A stretch of 64,000 nucleotides of DNA from Caldiserica bacterium UBA4822 (GTDB lineage Bacteria > Caldisericota > Caldisericia > Cryosericales > Cryosericaceae): the NCBI GenBank assembly GCA_002402295.1, contig DHFO01000047.1:420-64419 (forward strand). The letters are read 5' to 3'. Every line of letters begins with the position of its first letter. Positions within the stretch are counted from its first letter, which is position 1. Shown here piece after piece: positions 45,094 through 54,314 of this stretch. Both the position numbers and the translations under genes were made by a program. Under the pieces are notes generated by a model, which saw only the letters and a program-made list of their open reading frames with translations, did no database searches and was not told where the DNA came from.

Positions 45094-47163
45094 TCACACC
45101 TCCCAGTGTCGGAGATCGTAGTCCGGTCCAGGCAGGAGAACGGAGAGCGTTCCCCGGCTGGGTATGCTCGCTATAAGGCGTCCGCCACCAAGAACAAGAA
45201 TAGTGAGTTCAATCTGCTCGCCGGGTGTAGCCAGCAGTGCTGCAAATGGCAATCCGAACTGAAGCGTATCCAGAAGCTCCCAGCGGAAGCTGGTCTCAGG
45301 TTCTGACCAGGCGGAGACCTGGTCGTGGTGTTTCTGTATGACGAAGTGGGTCAAGCGAGCTGCTGTCTGAATGCGAATTTCAACCCGGAAATCCTCTGTG
45401 GCAGAAACACTGTCATGGAACTTCAGGAGCACGTACAGTGTCGTCCTGCCGCACCCGATGTGGACTGACGATACAGCCGCGATTCCGAACGTCATAGCCC
45501 CTGTTCCACTGACGGCCGGCACTTTGCAGGAAGAAGCCCAATCGAGATAGCGGACGGGACCCCCATCAACAGGCGGCTCCATGATTGCAATCGGGTCAAG
45601 GACAACGCTGGAGGGACTATCGCCGGCCACGGGCCGCAGGAGCAGGTCCGGAACTGTCCTGCCAGCTTGTGTGTAGACATTGATTAAGTGTCGGCGGTAA
45701 AGGTCATCAAACTGAGCAGCCACGTCCGAGGTACGGTCTCTGCCATACCACCAGTTCCAGTCGGATCCTTCGGCTGCCATCAGGGATATGCGTGAACTTG
45801 TCTGCTCGTCAGCAGTGAACTTTTCCCAGTCATCTCGCGTTGTGCGCAGGTACTGCCAGGAACTGTTGTCCTCCTGGTCTCCGATCCAGACCTTGAAATC
45901 GCCGTCTATCCAGGATCCGGGCCGGATAGTGGGGAGGGGCAGCGGAGGTACGTCTGCAAGCGCTTCGCTCACGGTTGTCAGCCGAATGCCCGGCTCCGTG
46001 ACAAGAGTGTTGTACAGCAGACGGAGAAAAGAGGCTCCACCTCCAGGATAGAACTCCCAGGCGTTTTCACCGTCCATGATGATGGAAAGCACACCGGGTT
46101 CACTCAGGCCGTCGCGAATTGTACGCACGTGTTCCATGAACTGCGCCACAGAATCTTCCTCTCTCATGGACGCATACTGAAAGCCAATTGCGTCCGAGAG
46201 ACCTCTGTCACGAAACAGCATCGACAGACTGTTCGCCGTCGTCTTCGTTACATACGGCTTGTACAACGTGGAACGCGGTGCTCCGTGCAGCTCGCGGAGC
46301 AGTATAGTCTCGTCCGTTGCCGCCCACGAGAAACCAGACCGGGTGATCTGGTCGAGCGCTTCGGTTGATACGCTGCCTTCGGATGGCCAGCATCCATAGA
46401 TGGGTAGCCCAAGCAGGTGCTCAATGTAGGTTTTCCCCATCTCTAACTGAAGCAGCGAGTCCTCGGGGCGCCGGAAAGCCGGATGGGGGAGGGGTGTCCG
46501 CTGGACAGCGGCTGCCGTATCAGTATCGATGAGCAGCGGCAGAATCGGGTGAGCAAAGGGAGACGTTGCAACTTCAACCTGGCCAGTCCGCGCAAGCCGC
46601 CCGAGTCGTGGAAGAAATCCCTGTACCTGATTGGCCTGGGCCAGCACCAGTGCTTGTCGGTCCTGCTGCGAAAAGTGTGCAGGATGAGCCTGCCCGGTGT
46701 CTGTACCCGTTCCCTCACTGTAGGTCCAGCTTCTCGTGAACAGGCACTGCAGGTCCAGAAGATCCTGGTCAGACCACGTTGTGGCATCCTCATCTCTACG
46801 ACTTGCCAGGTTTTGGTACAGCTCATCCTGCTCGATGACCCTGTTCGGGTTCACATCGAAGAAGTGTTTTACAAGGTCTCGCTTCTGGTCGGGAGAGAGG
46901 GATGACACGTCAGTGCTGGCCAGCTGCCACCAGTCGTCGGTGCACTCCTTTCTCGCATAGGCGTCGATCTGATACGCCAGCACGGGCGTCAGATTGATGG
47001 TGACATGAGCGTGTGGCTGTTCCTCCAGCAGGGCAACCATCATCGCATAGTTGCGCGCACAGTGCAGTCTGACCCATGGCAGGACAGAGCGTGCGGTTGC
47101 AAGGTCTATGTAGAGCGGCTGGTGAAAGTGCCAAACCAGGCAGACATCAAGCTGTGGGGACAT
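45094..47163 (-). CDS. GH57 glycoside hydrolase (amylopullulanase-like)
   Basis: 689-aa third GH57 protein, distinct from its two neighbours. N-terminal CLVWHFHQPLYID, nucleophile region GCWPSEGSVSTEAL (Glu near residue 264) and acid region IIMDGENAWEFYPGGG (Asp near 363) match the amylopullulanase-type branch. The last 190 residues are beta-rich, of unknown carbohydrate-related type. No signal peptide is visible, suggesting an intracellular debranching or alpha-glucan-degrading role. Confidence 0.88.
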   Translation of the reverse strand: MSPQLDVCLVWHFHQPLYIDLATARSVLPWVRLHCARNYAMMVALLEEQPHAHVTINLTPVLAYQIDAYARKECTDDWWQLASTDVSSLSPDQKRDLVKHFFDVNPNRVIEQDELYQNLASRRDEDATTWSDQDLLDLQCLFTRSWTYSEGTGTDTGQAHPAHFSQQDRQALVLAQANQVQGFLPRLGRLARTGQVEVATSPFAHPILPLLIDTDTAAAVQRTPLPHPAFRRPEDSLLQLEMGKTYIEHLLGLPIYGCWPSEGSVSTEALDQITRSGFSWAATDETILLRELHGAPRSTLYKPYVTKTTANSLSMLFRDRGLSDAIGFQYASMREEDSVAQFMEHVRTIRDGLSEPGVLSIIMDGENAWEFYPGGGASFLRLLYNTLVTEPGIRLTTVSEALADVPPLPLPTIRPGSWIDGDFKVWIGDQEDNSSWQYLRTTRDDWEKFTADEQTSSRISLMAAEGSDWNWWYGRDRTSDVAAQFDDLYRRHLINVYTQAGRTVPDLLLRPVAGDSPSSVVLDPIAIMEPPVDGGPVRYLDWASSCKVPAVSGTGAMTFGIAAVSSVHIGCGRTTLYVLLKFHDSVSATEDFRVEIRIQTAARLTHFVIQKHHDQVSAWSEPETSFRWELLDTLQFGLPFAALLATPGEQIELTILVLGGGRLIASIPSRGTLSVLLPGPDYDLRHWEV

Positions 47164-47220
47164 GCATGTCTTCCTTTCATGCCGTGTGGAAGTGACGAAC
47201 CACAGGAACTCCTCAAGGCC

Positions 47221-48519
47221 TTAGCCGAAATACTGCTGTAGCATCTTTGTCGTGACTCCTCCGTTCTTGGCGATGTCACCGTAAAACCATCCGCTGGTCC
47301 GTACACTGCGCTCCAGTGTCGATGGATCGACGGCAATCAAGCCAAATCTGGCACTCAACCCTTCCAGCCACTCGAACCCGTCGAGGAGAGACCAATAATA
47401 GTACCGCTGCACGTCCACACCGTCCTCTAGCAACTGATGAACCTGCCAGAGGTGCTTATAGATAAAGTCAGCGCGAAAAGCGTCAGTCGCATCTGCCGTG
47501 CCGTTTTCCATGATAAAGACAGGAATATGATACCGGTCCCAGTACCTCCTGCACACCCGATAGAGGCCCTCCGGATAGATTTCCCAGCCCAGGTTACTGG
47601 TAGGAGCTCCATCGCGTACCTCGCGCCTGCCCAGGGGAGCAGCCGGAGCATCGGCGCAGTTCACGATGTCTCTCGTGTAGTAGTTGACCCCAAAGAAATC
47701 GCAGTACCGTCCCTCGCCCAGAGGATAGCCGGAGCCAAGCGGCTGTAGCAGTCTGCCCTCGCACATTCCACTGACAAACAGCTCCTGAAACAACCTGTCC
47801 GAGATCGCTGCTGCGCGCCGCTCGTGGCCCGTGCCGTGTTTTGGATCAAATGGTCGCAGGTGGAGGGCAGTTCCCACTGAGGTGTTCTGGTATCCTGCTG
47901 CTGCCCGGACCTGGTGCAACTTGCGATAAGCGCGGATGTGGGCTGCTATCATGGTGCGGGCTGCCCTCAGGTAGCGGGTCAGTCCGACCTCGTTGGGCGG
48001 CCAGCCGCCGATAAGATATGCCTGAGCCAGGTACTGGTTTGGCGCATTGATGGTGCACCAGTCGCTGACCAGATCTCCGAGGTTTTCGACCACGTAGGTG
48101 GTGTAGCCCTCGAACCAGTCTGCAGCCTCCGGATTGAGCCAACCACCGGCGTCCTCTACCCAAAGCGGGTTGGTGAAGTAGTGCAGGGTAACGAGCGGCC
48201 TGATCCCTGTAGCCACCAGCATCTCGAGTTCTCTCCGGTAATGCTGCATAGCATGACTGTCAAAGTGGCCCTGTTCTGGTTCTATTCTGCTCCATTCCAG
48301 GCTCATGCGGTAGGTCTGGAGATGAAGCTGCTGCATTAGTGCAATGTCCTCTGGGAAGCGGTTCCAGTGGTCGGCAGCAATAAAAGAGGTCGTGCCGTCT
48401 TTGACGTGGCCCGTCTGACCCCAGCGATACCAACTGTTGTTTCTGTCTCCACCCTCTATCTGGAGCGACGACGTGGCGGTTCCAAGCAGAAAACCCTTGG
48501 GCAGCGCAAATATCTCCAT
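47221..48519 (-). CDS. GH1 beta-glucosidase-like protein lacking the acid/base glutamate
   Basis: 432-aa GH1 barrel. The N-terminal signature FLLGTATSSLQIEGG and the C-terminal nucleophile motif FIMENGTAD (Glu near residue 338) are intact, as is YYYWSLLDGFEW. The acid/base motif, normally TxNEP, reads TINAPN: the codon at 48045-48043 is GCG (Ala) instead of GAG (Glu). Plant myrosinases also lack this Glu (Gln instead) and need an external base. The protein may be inactive on ordinary glucosides, act on substrates with good leaving groups, or transglycosylate. AAGGAGG precedes ATG 48519. A 111-base gap separates it from galK. Confidence 0.9.
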   Translation of the reverse strand: MEIFALPKGFLLGTATSSLQIEGGDRNNSWYRWGQTGHVKDGTTSFIAADHWNRFPEDIALMQQLHLQTYRMSLEWSRIEPEQGHFDSHAMQHYRRELEMLVATGIRPLVTLHYFTNPLWVEDAGGWLNPEAADWFEGYTTYVVENLGDLVSDWCTINAPNQYLAQAYLIGGWPPNEVGLTRYLRAARTMIAAHIRAYRKLHQVRAAAGYQNTSVGTALHLRPFDPKHGTGHERRAAAISDRLFQELFVSGMCEGRLLQPLGSGYPLGEGRYCDFFGVNYYTRDIVNCADAPAAPLGRREVRDGAPTSNLGWEIYPEGLYRVCRRYWDRYHIPVFIMENGTADATDAFRADFIYKHLWQVHQLLEDGVDVQRYYYWSLLDGFEWLEGLSARFGLIAVDPSTLERSVRTSGWFYGDIAKNGGVTTKMLQQYFG

Positions 48520-48630
48520 CGTGCAACCTCCTTGTCAGGAACAGCTACTACTATCAGTATGCCTGAATCGAGGTCGCGCGCAACGATGCCAGCTTTTATA
48601 CTCCCTGCTAGTGGAAGAACACCGGTTGCT

Positions 48631-49842
48631 TCACAGGAAGAAACAGCAGGTGCGAGAAGACGTGGAGCCGCTAGACGCTCCTGTAACCTCGTGCACGCCG
48701 TCGCTCGTCTGTACGGCGTAGAACGCTGGCTCCAGCCCTGTGGCTTCGATGTAGCGGGATCGCACCTGCTGTGTAAAGGCATCAACAGAGCCAGAGCGCA
48801 CGAGAGCAAGCGCACACCCGCCGAACCCTGCGCCCGTCATACGTGCACCGAGGCATCCCGGTGCTTCCTGTGCGGCTGCAACAATGGTGTCCAGATGGAA
48901 TCCACTGACTTCATAGTCGTCTCGCAGGGACGCATGAGACTCATTGAGGAGTTGGCCAAACGCCAGCAGGTTTCCTTCTGCCAGCTCCCGTACTGCTTGC
49001 GTGACCCGAGCTTGCTCGGTGATGACATGACGTGCACGACGCAGCAGAACAGGGTCTTCGACGCAGGATGCTACATCGTTCCACTCTGCATGCGCGAGGC
49101 CTTGAGGAGGAGCCCTGGTCCCTAGCAGAGCGATGACGCGGTCACACTCCGTGCGGCGTTCGTTATACTTGGAATCCGTCAGACGCCGTGCTTTTCGAGT
49201 ATCCATGATAAGCAGTGTACAATCGCCCAGTCGGACGGGGACATACTGGTACTCTAACGATCCACAGTCCAGCAGCAAGGCACAGTGGTGCTTTCCCAGG
49301 GCGACCGAGAACTGGTCCATGATCCCTGAATTGACACCAATGAAGGTATTCTCGGCTGTCTGGCATAGGAGGGCTACCATCTTCAGGTCAACGGCAGTGT
49401 TTCCAGCCAGTGTGAGCAGAAGGAACGCAGTAAGCACCTCAATGGCTGCGGAAGATGACAAACCCGCGCCTTGTGGCAGCGTTGTCGTAAACAGTACGTC
49501 AGTTCCCTGCAGGGGCACATCCCGGACGAGCAGCTCACGGACAATACCTGCAGGATAGTTGCCCCAGCCACGCGTACAGTCCGGTTCGATGAGCTCGTCA
49601 AGCTGCACTGTGGTCACGAGAGGCTCCCCGGCCGAGGCGAAGTGAATGATGCGATCGCGTCGAGGGCGACACGTGGCTGTGATGCCCAGCGAAATGGCAG
49701 CTGGCATGACGAGGCCCCCGTTGTAGTCGATATGCTCACCAATAAGGTTTACCCTGCCAGGTCCGAAGAACTGTCGGATACTCGTGTCGCTGTCACCGTA
49801 CATGTCGGTGAATCTGGCGATATCATTCCGGGCCAGCGTCAT
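48631..49842 (-). CDS. galK: Galactokinase
   Basis: 403-aa GHMP kinase. Galactose motif GRVNLIGEHIDYNGG at residues about 29-43, ATP-binding LPQGAGLSSSAAIEV, the catalytic Asp in GVNSGIMDQFSVALG, and MTGAGFGGCALAL. The family pattern is complete. It phosphorylates galactose for the GalT reaction. The start overlaps the end of galT by four bases. The C-terminal dozen residues beyond the kinase core are unusual (GSTSSRTCC). Confidence 0.96.
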   Translation of the reverse strand: MTLARNDIARFTDMYGDSDTSIRQFFGPGRVNLIGEHIDYNGGLVMPAAISLGITATCRPRRDRIIHFASAGEPLVTTVQLDELIEPDCTRGWGNYPAGIVRELLVRDVPLQGTDVLFTTTLPQGAGLSSSAAIEVLTAFLLLTLAGNTAVDLKMVALLCQTAENTFIGVNSGIMDQFSVALGKHHCALLLDCGSLEYQYVPVRLGDCTLLIMDTRKARRLTDSKYNERRTECDRVIALLGTRAPPQGLAHAEWNDVASCVEDPVLLRRARHVITEQARVTQAVRELAEGNLLAFGQLLNESHASLRDDYEVSGFHLDTIVAAAQEAPGCLGARMTGAGFGGCALALVRSGSVDAFTQQVRSRYIEATGLEPAFYAVQTSDGVHEVTGASSGSTSSRTCCFFL

Positions 49843-50828
49843 GATTCCCTGTGAGCCTCAGCAAATACCTGACAAGCTTGGGCGAGCAGCGGGGCGGTGT
49901 CTTCTACCCGGAGAGGATTAGTCGCCGCCCAGGCACCCATCTCCGATGACGCATAGTACTTAACTGCTGTCGCGCTGCGAAGTGGCGGATAGAACTCGAT
50001 GTGGAAGTGGTAATACAGGTCACAGCCTTCGTCCTCTGGACTGTTCACTGGTGTCTGGTGAACGCACATCATGTAGGGAAAATGCCTGGCAAACAGAAGA
50101 TCGAATCCTCCCGTGAGGGTTTTGAGCATGCGGGCGAGGTCTACGCGTTCGCTGTCCGAGAAGTCCAGGAACGAACCTCGATGTGCACTGCTGGACACGA
50201 ACACCCCGTACGGGTAGTCGGTAAACGAGGGAATATACGCAATGAAACTCTCGTTCTGAAGGATCAGGCGACGACCATCGGTCAGCTCGTCGTGGGCGAG
50301 GTCACAGAACAGGCAGGTTCCATGGTCGTGGTACCACATCCTGGCGTTCTCGAGTTCTGTGCGCACCTTCAGTGGAACATATGGAAATGCGTAGATTTGT
50401 CCATGTGGATGATTCATTGTTGTACCCACTTCTTCTCCGCGATTCTCGAAAGGATAGATGTAGCGGATGCGCGGATTGGCAGAAAGGACCCGCTGTCGCT
50501 GCGTCCACAACTCGACTAGTCTGGTGATGTGGGGCACACTGAGGTCGTAGAGGTTCGCATCGTGCTGCGGGCTGTACAAGATGACCTCGCACTTGCCGTA
50601 GTTGGGGGCCACGGGAGACAGGTCTGTTCCAACGGGGTCCGGTTCTCCAGGGTCCAATCGGAGAGCAGGGAAGTCATTGTCATACTCCATGACGTCATAC
50701 GTGTCGGGGACCCTGCCTGATCCCGGGCAGAAAGGGCACGCCTCAGAACTCAGGTTGGGTCGGTCCTGTCTGTTGCTCGCGACAATAGTCCAAGTGCGCA
50801 GCAATGGGTTCCACCGCAGTTCAGCCAT
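49839..50828 (-). CDS. galT: Galactose-1-phosphate uridylyltransferase, paralog 2
   Basis: 329-aa GalT. Active-site motif HPHGQIYAFPYVPL with nucleophilic His near residue 156; GTCLFCDLAHDE and the C-terminal YYHFHIEFYPPLR complete the family. Coupled to galK and opposite galE, so it is the Leloir-pathway enzyme; the other GalT paralog in this operon differs at HPHS. ATG 50828 is chosen because GGAGG lies 8 bases upstream; an ATG at 50852 is less likely. Confidence 0.93.
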   Translation of the reverse strand: MAELRWNPLLRTWTIVASNRQDRPNLSSEACPFCPGSGRVPDTYDVMEYDNDFPALRLDPGEPDPVGTDLSPVAPNYGKCEVILYSPQHDANLYDLSVPHITRLVELWTQRQRVLSANPRIRYIYPFENRGEEVGTTMNHPHGQIYAFPYVPLKVRTELENARMWYHDHGTCLFCDLAHDELTDGRRLILQNESFIAYIPSFTDYPYGVFVSSSAHRGSFLDFSDSERVDLARMLKTLTGGFDLLFARHFPYMMCVHQTPVNSPEDEGCDLYYHFHIEFYPPLRSATAVKYYASSEMGAWAATNPLRVEDTAPLLAQACQVFAEAHRES

Positions 50829-50980
50829 GACACTCCTCCAGTCTTCCCACACGAGTGGCGCCGATCTCTTCTGAAGCAGTATATGCCAACCTCCTCACAC
50901 GCATAGCAGTGCTGCCGCTCCGTTGTTCCGTGACGCGTCCCCGCTATACTCATACCTGGGCTGGGCCAATGGAGGCAAGT
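50829..50980. promoter_or_regulatory. Divergent promoter region between galT/glucan operon and galE
   Basis: The 152-base gap holds TATACT on the plus strand (50944-50949) for galE and TATACT on the minus strand (50883-50878) for the long operon. Neither has a convincing -35 box at 16-18 bases, so activation by a regulator is possible. GGAGG at 50971-50975 is the galE ribosome-binding site. Confidence 0.45.
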
Positions 50981-51964
50981 ATGGATGGAAGAGTTCTCGT
51001 CACAGGCGGTGCGGGATACATAGGTTCTCACACGGTACGACGTCTACTCCAGAACGGCTACAAGGTTGTGGTGCTCGACAACCTTTCAAAAGGACACACC
51101 TGGGCTGTTCCTCTCGAGGTGCCACTCGTCATCGGAGATATTGCCGATATTGGTCTGGTGGCCCAGACGATACGGCAGTTGGGCGTCACAAGTGTCATTC
51201 ACTTTGCGGCATTCAGCCTGGTCGGCGAGTCCATGAGCGACCCGCGCGCGTACTACAGCAACAACGTGGCTGGGACTCTGCGGCTTCTGGATGCCATGAG
51301 AGTAACCGGTACCAGTTGCATCGTGTTCTCAAGCACCGCTGCCGTCTACGGTGAGCCGGCGCGGGTTCCCATTGATGAGGACAGTGTTCTCCACCCGACA
51401 AGCGTCTATGGCAGGACAAAGCTTGCGATTGAAGGAATGCTGGAGGACTATGCTGCCGCCTATGGCCTGCGCTACATATCCCTGAGGTACTTCAACGCTG
51501 CGGGAGCAGACCCGGGTGGGGGCATCGGGGAAGTTCACAATCCGGAGACACATCTGATACCGCTTGTACTCCAGGCGGCTAGCGGCAGACGGCCGTTTGT
51601 GGAAGTGTTCGGCACAGATTATGCAACTGCGGACGGTACGTGCATACGGGACTACATCCATGTAAGCGACCTGGCGGATGCTCACATCCTGGCTCTCCAG
51701 TCATTGGACAAACAGCAGAAGGGGGTCTACAACCTGGGCAGCAGCCAGGGATTTTCTGTCCGACAGATTGTCAGCACAGCAGAAGGAGTAGTCGGACACC
51801 CCATACCTGTGGTCGAATCCGGACGTCGCTCTGGCGACCCGGCAGTGCTTGTAGCCAGCAATGTGCGGGCCCGGGCTGAATTGGGCTGGAACCCCTCCAT
51901 GACGGACCTCGAAATGATTCTTCGAACGGCGTGGGAATGGGAGCAGAACCGGCCCCGCACATAG
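50981..51964 (+). CDS. galE: UDP-glucose 4-epimerase
   Basis: 327-aa SDR-extended epimerase. NAD-binding GGAGYIGSHTVRRL is at residues 9-22; the catalytic Ser/Thr and Tyr-x3-Lys are in FSSTAAVYG and SVYGRTKLAIE; YFNAAGADPGG follows. It interconverts UDP-glucose and UDP-galactose and completes the Leloir pathway with the divergent galT-galK. ATG 50981 is selected by GGAGG; the upstream frame from 50855 lies in the promoter region. Confidence 0.96.
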   Translation: MDGRVLVTGGAGYIGSHTVRRLLQNGYKVVVLDNLSKGHTWAVPLEVPLVIGDIADIGLVAQTIRQLGVTSVIHFAAFSLVGESMSDPRAYYSNNVAGTLRLLDAMRVTGTSCIVFSSTAAVYGEPARVPIDEDSVLHPTSVYGRTKLAIEGMLEDYAAAYGLRYISLRYFNAAGADPGGGIGEVHNPETHLIPLVLQAASGRRPFVEVFGTDYATADGTCIRDYIHVSDLADAHILALQSLDKQQKGVYNLGSSQGFSVRQIVSTAEGVVGHPIPVVESGRRSGDPAVLVASNVRARAELGWNPSMTDLEMILRTAWEWEQNRPRT

Positions 51965-51998
51965 CCATGTGTTTCCAGGAGCGCCGCTGCCAGGGCCT

Positions 51999-52026
51999 TT
52001 GACGCGAAAAGGTGCTATCGTAGAAT
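51999..52026 (+). promoter_or_regulatory. Promoter of the Na/phosphate cotransporter gene
   Basis: TTGACG (51999-52004) and TAGAAT (52021-52026) with a 16-base spacer, 5/6 matches each. The leader to ATG 52079 is about 45 bases and contains CCGGAGG. Confidence 0.72.
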
Positions 52027-52078
52027 ACTAGCGTTGTTCCTTGCAGGCGCACTCGAAAACTGAATTCCGGAGGTTCGT

Positions 52079-53698
52079 ATGCCTGGCAGCCAGTATGTGA
52101 CGTTGGCCATGAATCTTGTAATTGGACTGTCCTTCTTCCTGTACGGCATGAAACTGCTCGGGGATGGTCTGCAGAAGGCTGCCGGGGATTCATTGAGACG
52201 CGTCCTTCAGGCGCTTACCAACAAACCTATACGTGGCGTGCTGGTCGGGATGGTGGTTACTGGCATCATCCAGAGCAGCAGCGCGACAACGGTGATGGTT
52301 GTGGGCTTCGCCAACGCTGGACTCATGACGCTGAAGCAGGCCATGGGTGTCATTTTTGGCGCGAACGTCGGCACAACGATTACCGCCCAGATTATTGTGC
52401 TCAAGCTGGACAGACTGGTATGGCTGTTCATGCTCATTGGCGTAATGATGGAGTTCTTCGTCAAGCGCAAGACGAGCAAGGCAATCGGAGAGGCGATCCT
52501 CGGCTTTGGAATCCTTTTCTTCGGGCTCTACTTCATGTCTGACACGCTCTTGCCCCTGAAAGACAACCAGGCGTTCATCGACTTTCTGACACGATTCGGG
52601 CAGGTTCCATTCCTCGGGGTTGTAGCTGGTGCAATATTCACCGCGCTGATTCAGAGTTCGTCAGTCACCACAAGCCTCGTGGTTGCACTTGCCATGAAGA
52701 ACATGGTTACTCTTCCGTCTTCCATTGCATTGATTCTTGGAGCCAACATTGGAACAACTGTCACCGCTGGCTTGGCAAGCCTTGGGGGCAATATTACCAG
52801 CAAGAGAGCCGCGCTGACCCACTTCCTGTTCAATGTCATGGGTACGGTCATCATGTTTCCCTTCCTGAAACCGTTTGCACGTCTGGTACAGCTAGGTGCG
52901 TCAACACTACCGCACCAGGTTGCCAACGCGCACACGCTGTTCAATGTTCTGATGATGAGCATCGCTGTTATCCTGATCAACCCATTTGAGAAACTGGTCG
53001 TACATCTGCTACCCTCGACAGAGAAAGAAGCGGAGAGCAGGGTGGTGCACTATATTGATGACCGCGTGCTGGTAACCCCGTCAGTTGCTCTTTCGCAGGC
53101 CACCCAGGAGCTGTACCGCATGGGACGGGTAACCTATGAGATGGTCAACGACTGTAGAACAGCCCTCTTTGACAATCGCATGAGCCTGCTGGAAACCGTT
53201 CTTGTGAACGAGGATCTCGTCAACTCCATGCAGAAGGAGATAACCGCATACCTGACGAAGATTACTGAGCATGACCTGTCAGAGGCGCAGGGCACCCGTG
53301 TCATGGCCCTCATGCATGCTGTCAACGACATCGAACGTGTGGGTGACCATGCGACGAACCTCGTGGAACTCATCCAGATCAAGGATGACAAGCGTCTCAA
53401 GTTCAACGCAGGAACAATCGAGGATCTCAAGGCGGAGTTCGAACATGTACTCAATACTCTGGACGAGGCCATGACTGCACTTCGCGACTACGACGTCGAC
53501 CGGGCGCATCGCGTCAAGGAGATGGAGGACCGGTGCGACGTCATGACCAAGGAGTGCATGTCTCGCAATATCTCGCGGCTGAATGCACATGAAACCGGCC
53601 CTCAGGTCGGCGTTGTCGTGGTTGACCTGTTTACAAATCTGGAGCGTGTGTCGGACCACGCGGACAACATCGCAGATGTTGTCCTGGGAGTGTACTAG
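52079..53698 (+). CDS. Na/Pi-cotransporter family protein with C-terminal PhoU-like domain
   Basis: 539-aa protein. Residues 1-315 hold two Na/Pi-cotransporter repeats, each with the QSSSATT-type signature (IIQSSSATTVMVVGFANAG and ALIQSSSVTTSLVVALAMKN), each followed by GANIGTT or GANVGTT. Residues about 335-535 are helical and PhoU-like (VNDIERVGDHATNLVELI, NLERVSDHADNIADVV), probably sensing or gating. Imports phosphate with sodium, or exports it. No pst or pho regulatory genes are in the window. Confidence 0.93.
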   Translation: MPGSQYVTLAMNLVIGLSFFLYGMKLLGDGLQKAAGDSLRRVLQALTNKPIRGVLVGMVVTGIIQSSSATTVMVVGFANAGLMTLKQAMGVIFGANVGTTITAQIIVLKLDRLVWLFMLIGVMMEFFVKRKTSKAIGEAILGFGILFFGLYFMSDTLLPLKDNQAFIDFLTRFGQVPFLGVVAGAIFTALIQSSSVTTSLVVALAMKNMVTLPSSIALILGANIGTTVTAGLASLGGNITSKRAALTHFLFNVMGTVIMFPFLKPFARLVQLGASTLPHQVANAHTLFNVLMMSIAVILINPFEKLVVHLLPSTEKEAESRVVHYIDDRVLVTPSVALSQATQELYRMGRVTYEMVNDCRTALFDNRMSLLETVLVNEDLVNSMQKEITAYLTKITEHDLSEAQGTRVMALMHAVNDIERVGDHATNLVELIQIKDDKRLKFNAGTIEDLKAEFEHVLNTLDEAMTALRDYDVDRAHRVKEMEDRCDVMTKECMSRNISRLNAHETGPQVGVVVVDLFTNLERVSDHADNIADVVLGVY

Positions 53699-53719
53699 AA
53701 CCCGTGTTTCGGAGGTCCG

Positions 53720-54314
53720 TGCTGGGAGCGTTGCTGCTGGATAAACGGTCAGTAACGTTCCCATGACGAGAAACAGGTCCGCGTCCTAGGCTTCGTCCAC
53801 CCTCGAGACTGGCTCGCCGTAGGACATAATATTAGGCTTGAGGACACCTCCGCACGTGTCACAGCGAGGTATCCGGGAACTCTGTAGCTTGTCCTTGAGT
53901 TCGAGGTACGACTAGTCCCTTCGGCAGGTTCTGCAGTGCGCATGCTGGAAACTGCCATGAATCTCAAGAACGTTGACGCCGCCGGACTTCTGATGAAGTC
54001 CGTCGGTATTGTGCGTAATGACTGCGGCCACACGGCCTTGGTGTTCGAGTTCTGCCGGAAATCTATGAGCTCGGGTCGGTTGTGCGTGGTCGCACAGGGG
54101 AATGAAGTCATGCACAAACCCGAAGAAACGGGAAGGGTTTCTGTCGAACCACTCAACGGCGAACGCCCCCGTCCGAGTCATAGGCGCGTGTTGTGTAGAT
54201 GCCATGGGGTCCTCGGAAGTCCGGGATGCCGGAGGCTGTAGAAGTCTCTGCTCCGGTTAGCACAACCGCATGAGTGGGGCGGCGAATGAGTTCAGCAAGT
54301 TCTCCTGCCGTCAT
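53720..54314 (-). pseudogene. Broken sirtuin (Sir2, NAD-dependent deacylase)
   Basis: Sir2 motifs are seen in order on the minus strand but in broken frames. The first frame from ATG 54314 gives [19 protein letters not shown] (normal GAGxS is GAETS here) and stops at 54153. A second frame (54205-53912) gives FFGFVHDFIPL, ITHNTDGLHQKSG and LEIHGS, then a TAG at 53914-53912. The same frame continues with CDTCGGVLKPNIMSYGE, another TAG at 53788-53786, and DLFLVMGTLLTVYPAATLP. The last strands are missing. One frameshift, two stops and the lost C-terminus make it a pseudogene. ATG 54314 overlaps the stop of the DUF72 gene, so it was the last gene of that operon. Confidence 0.85.
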
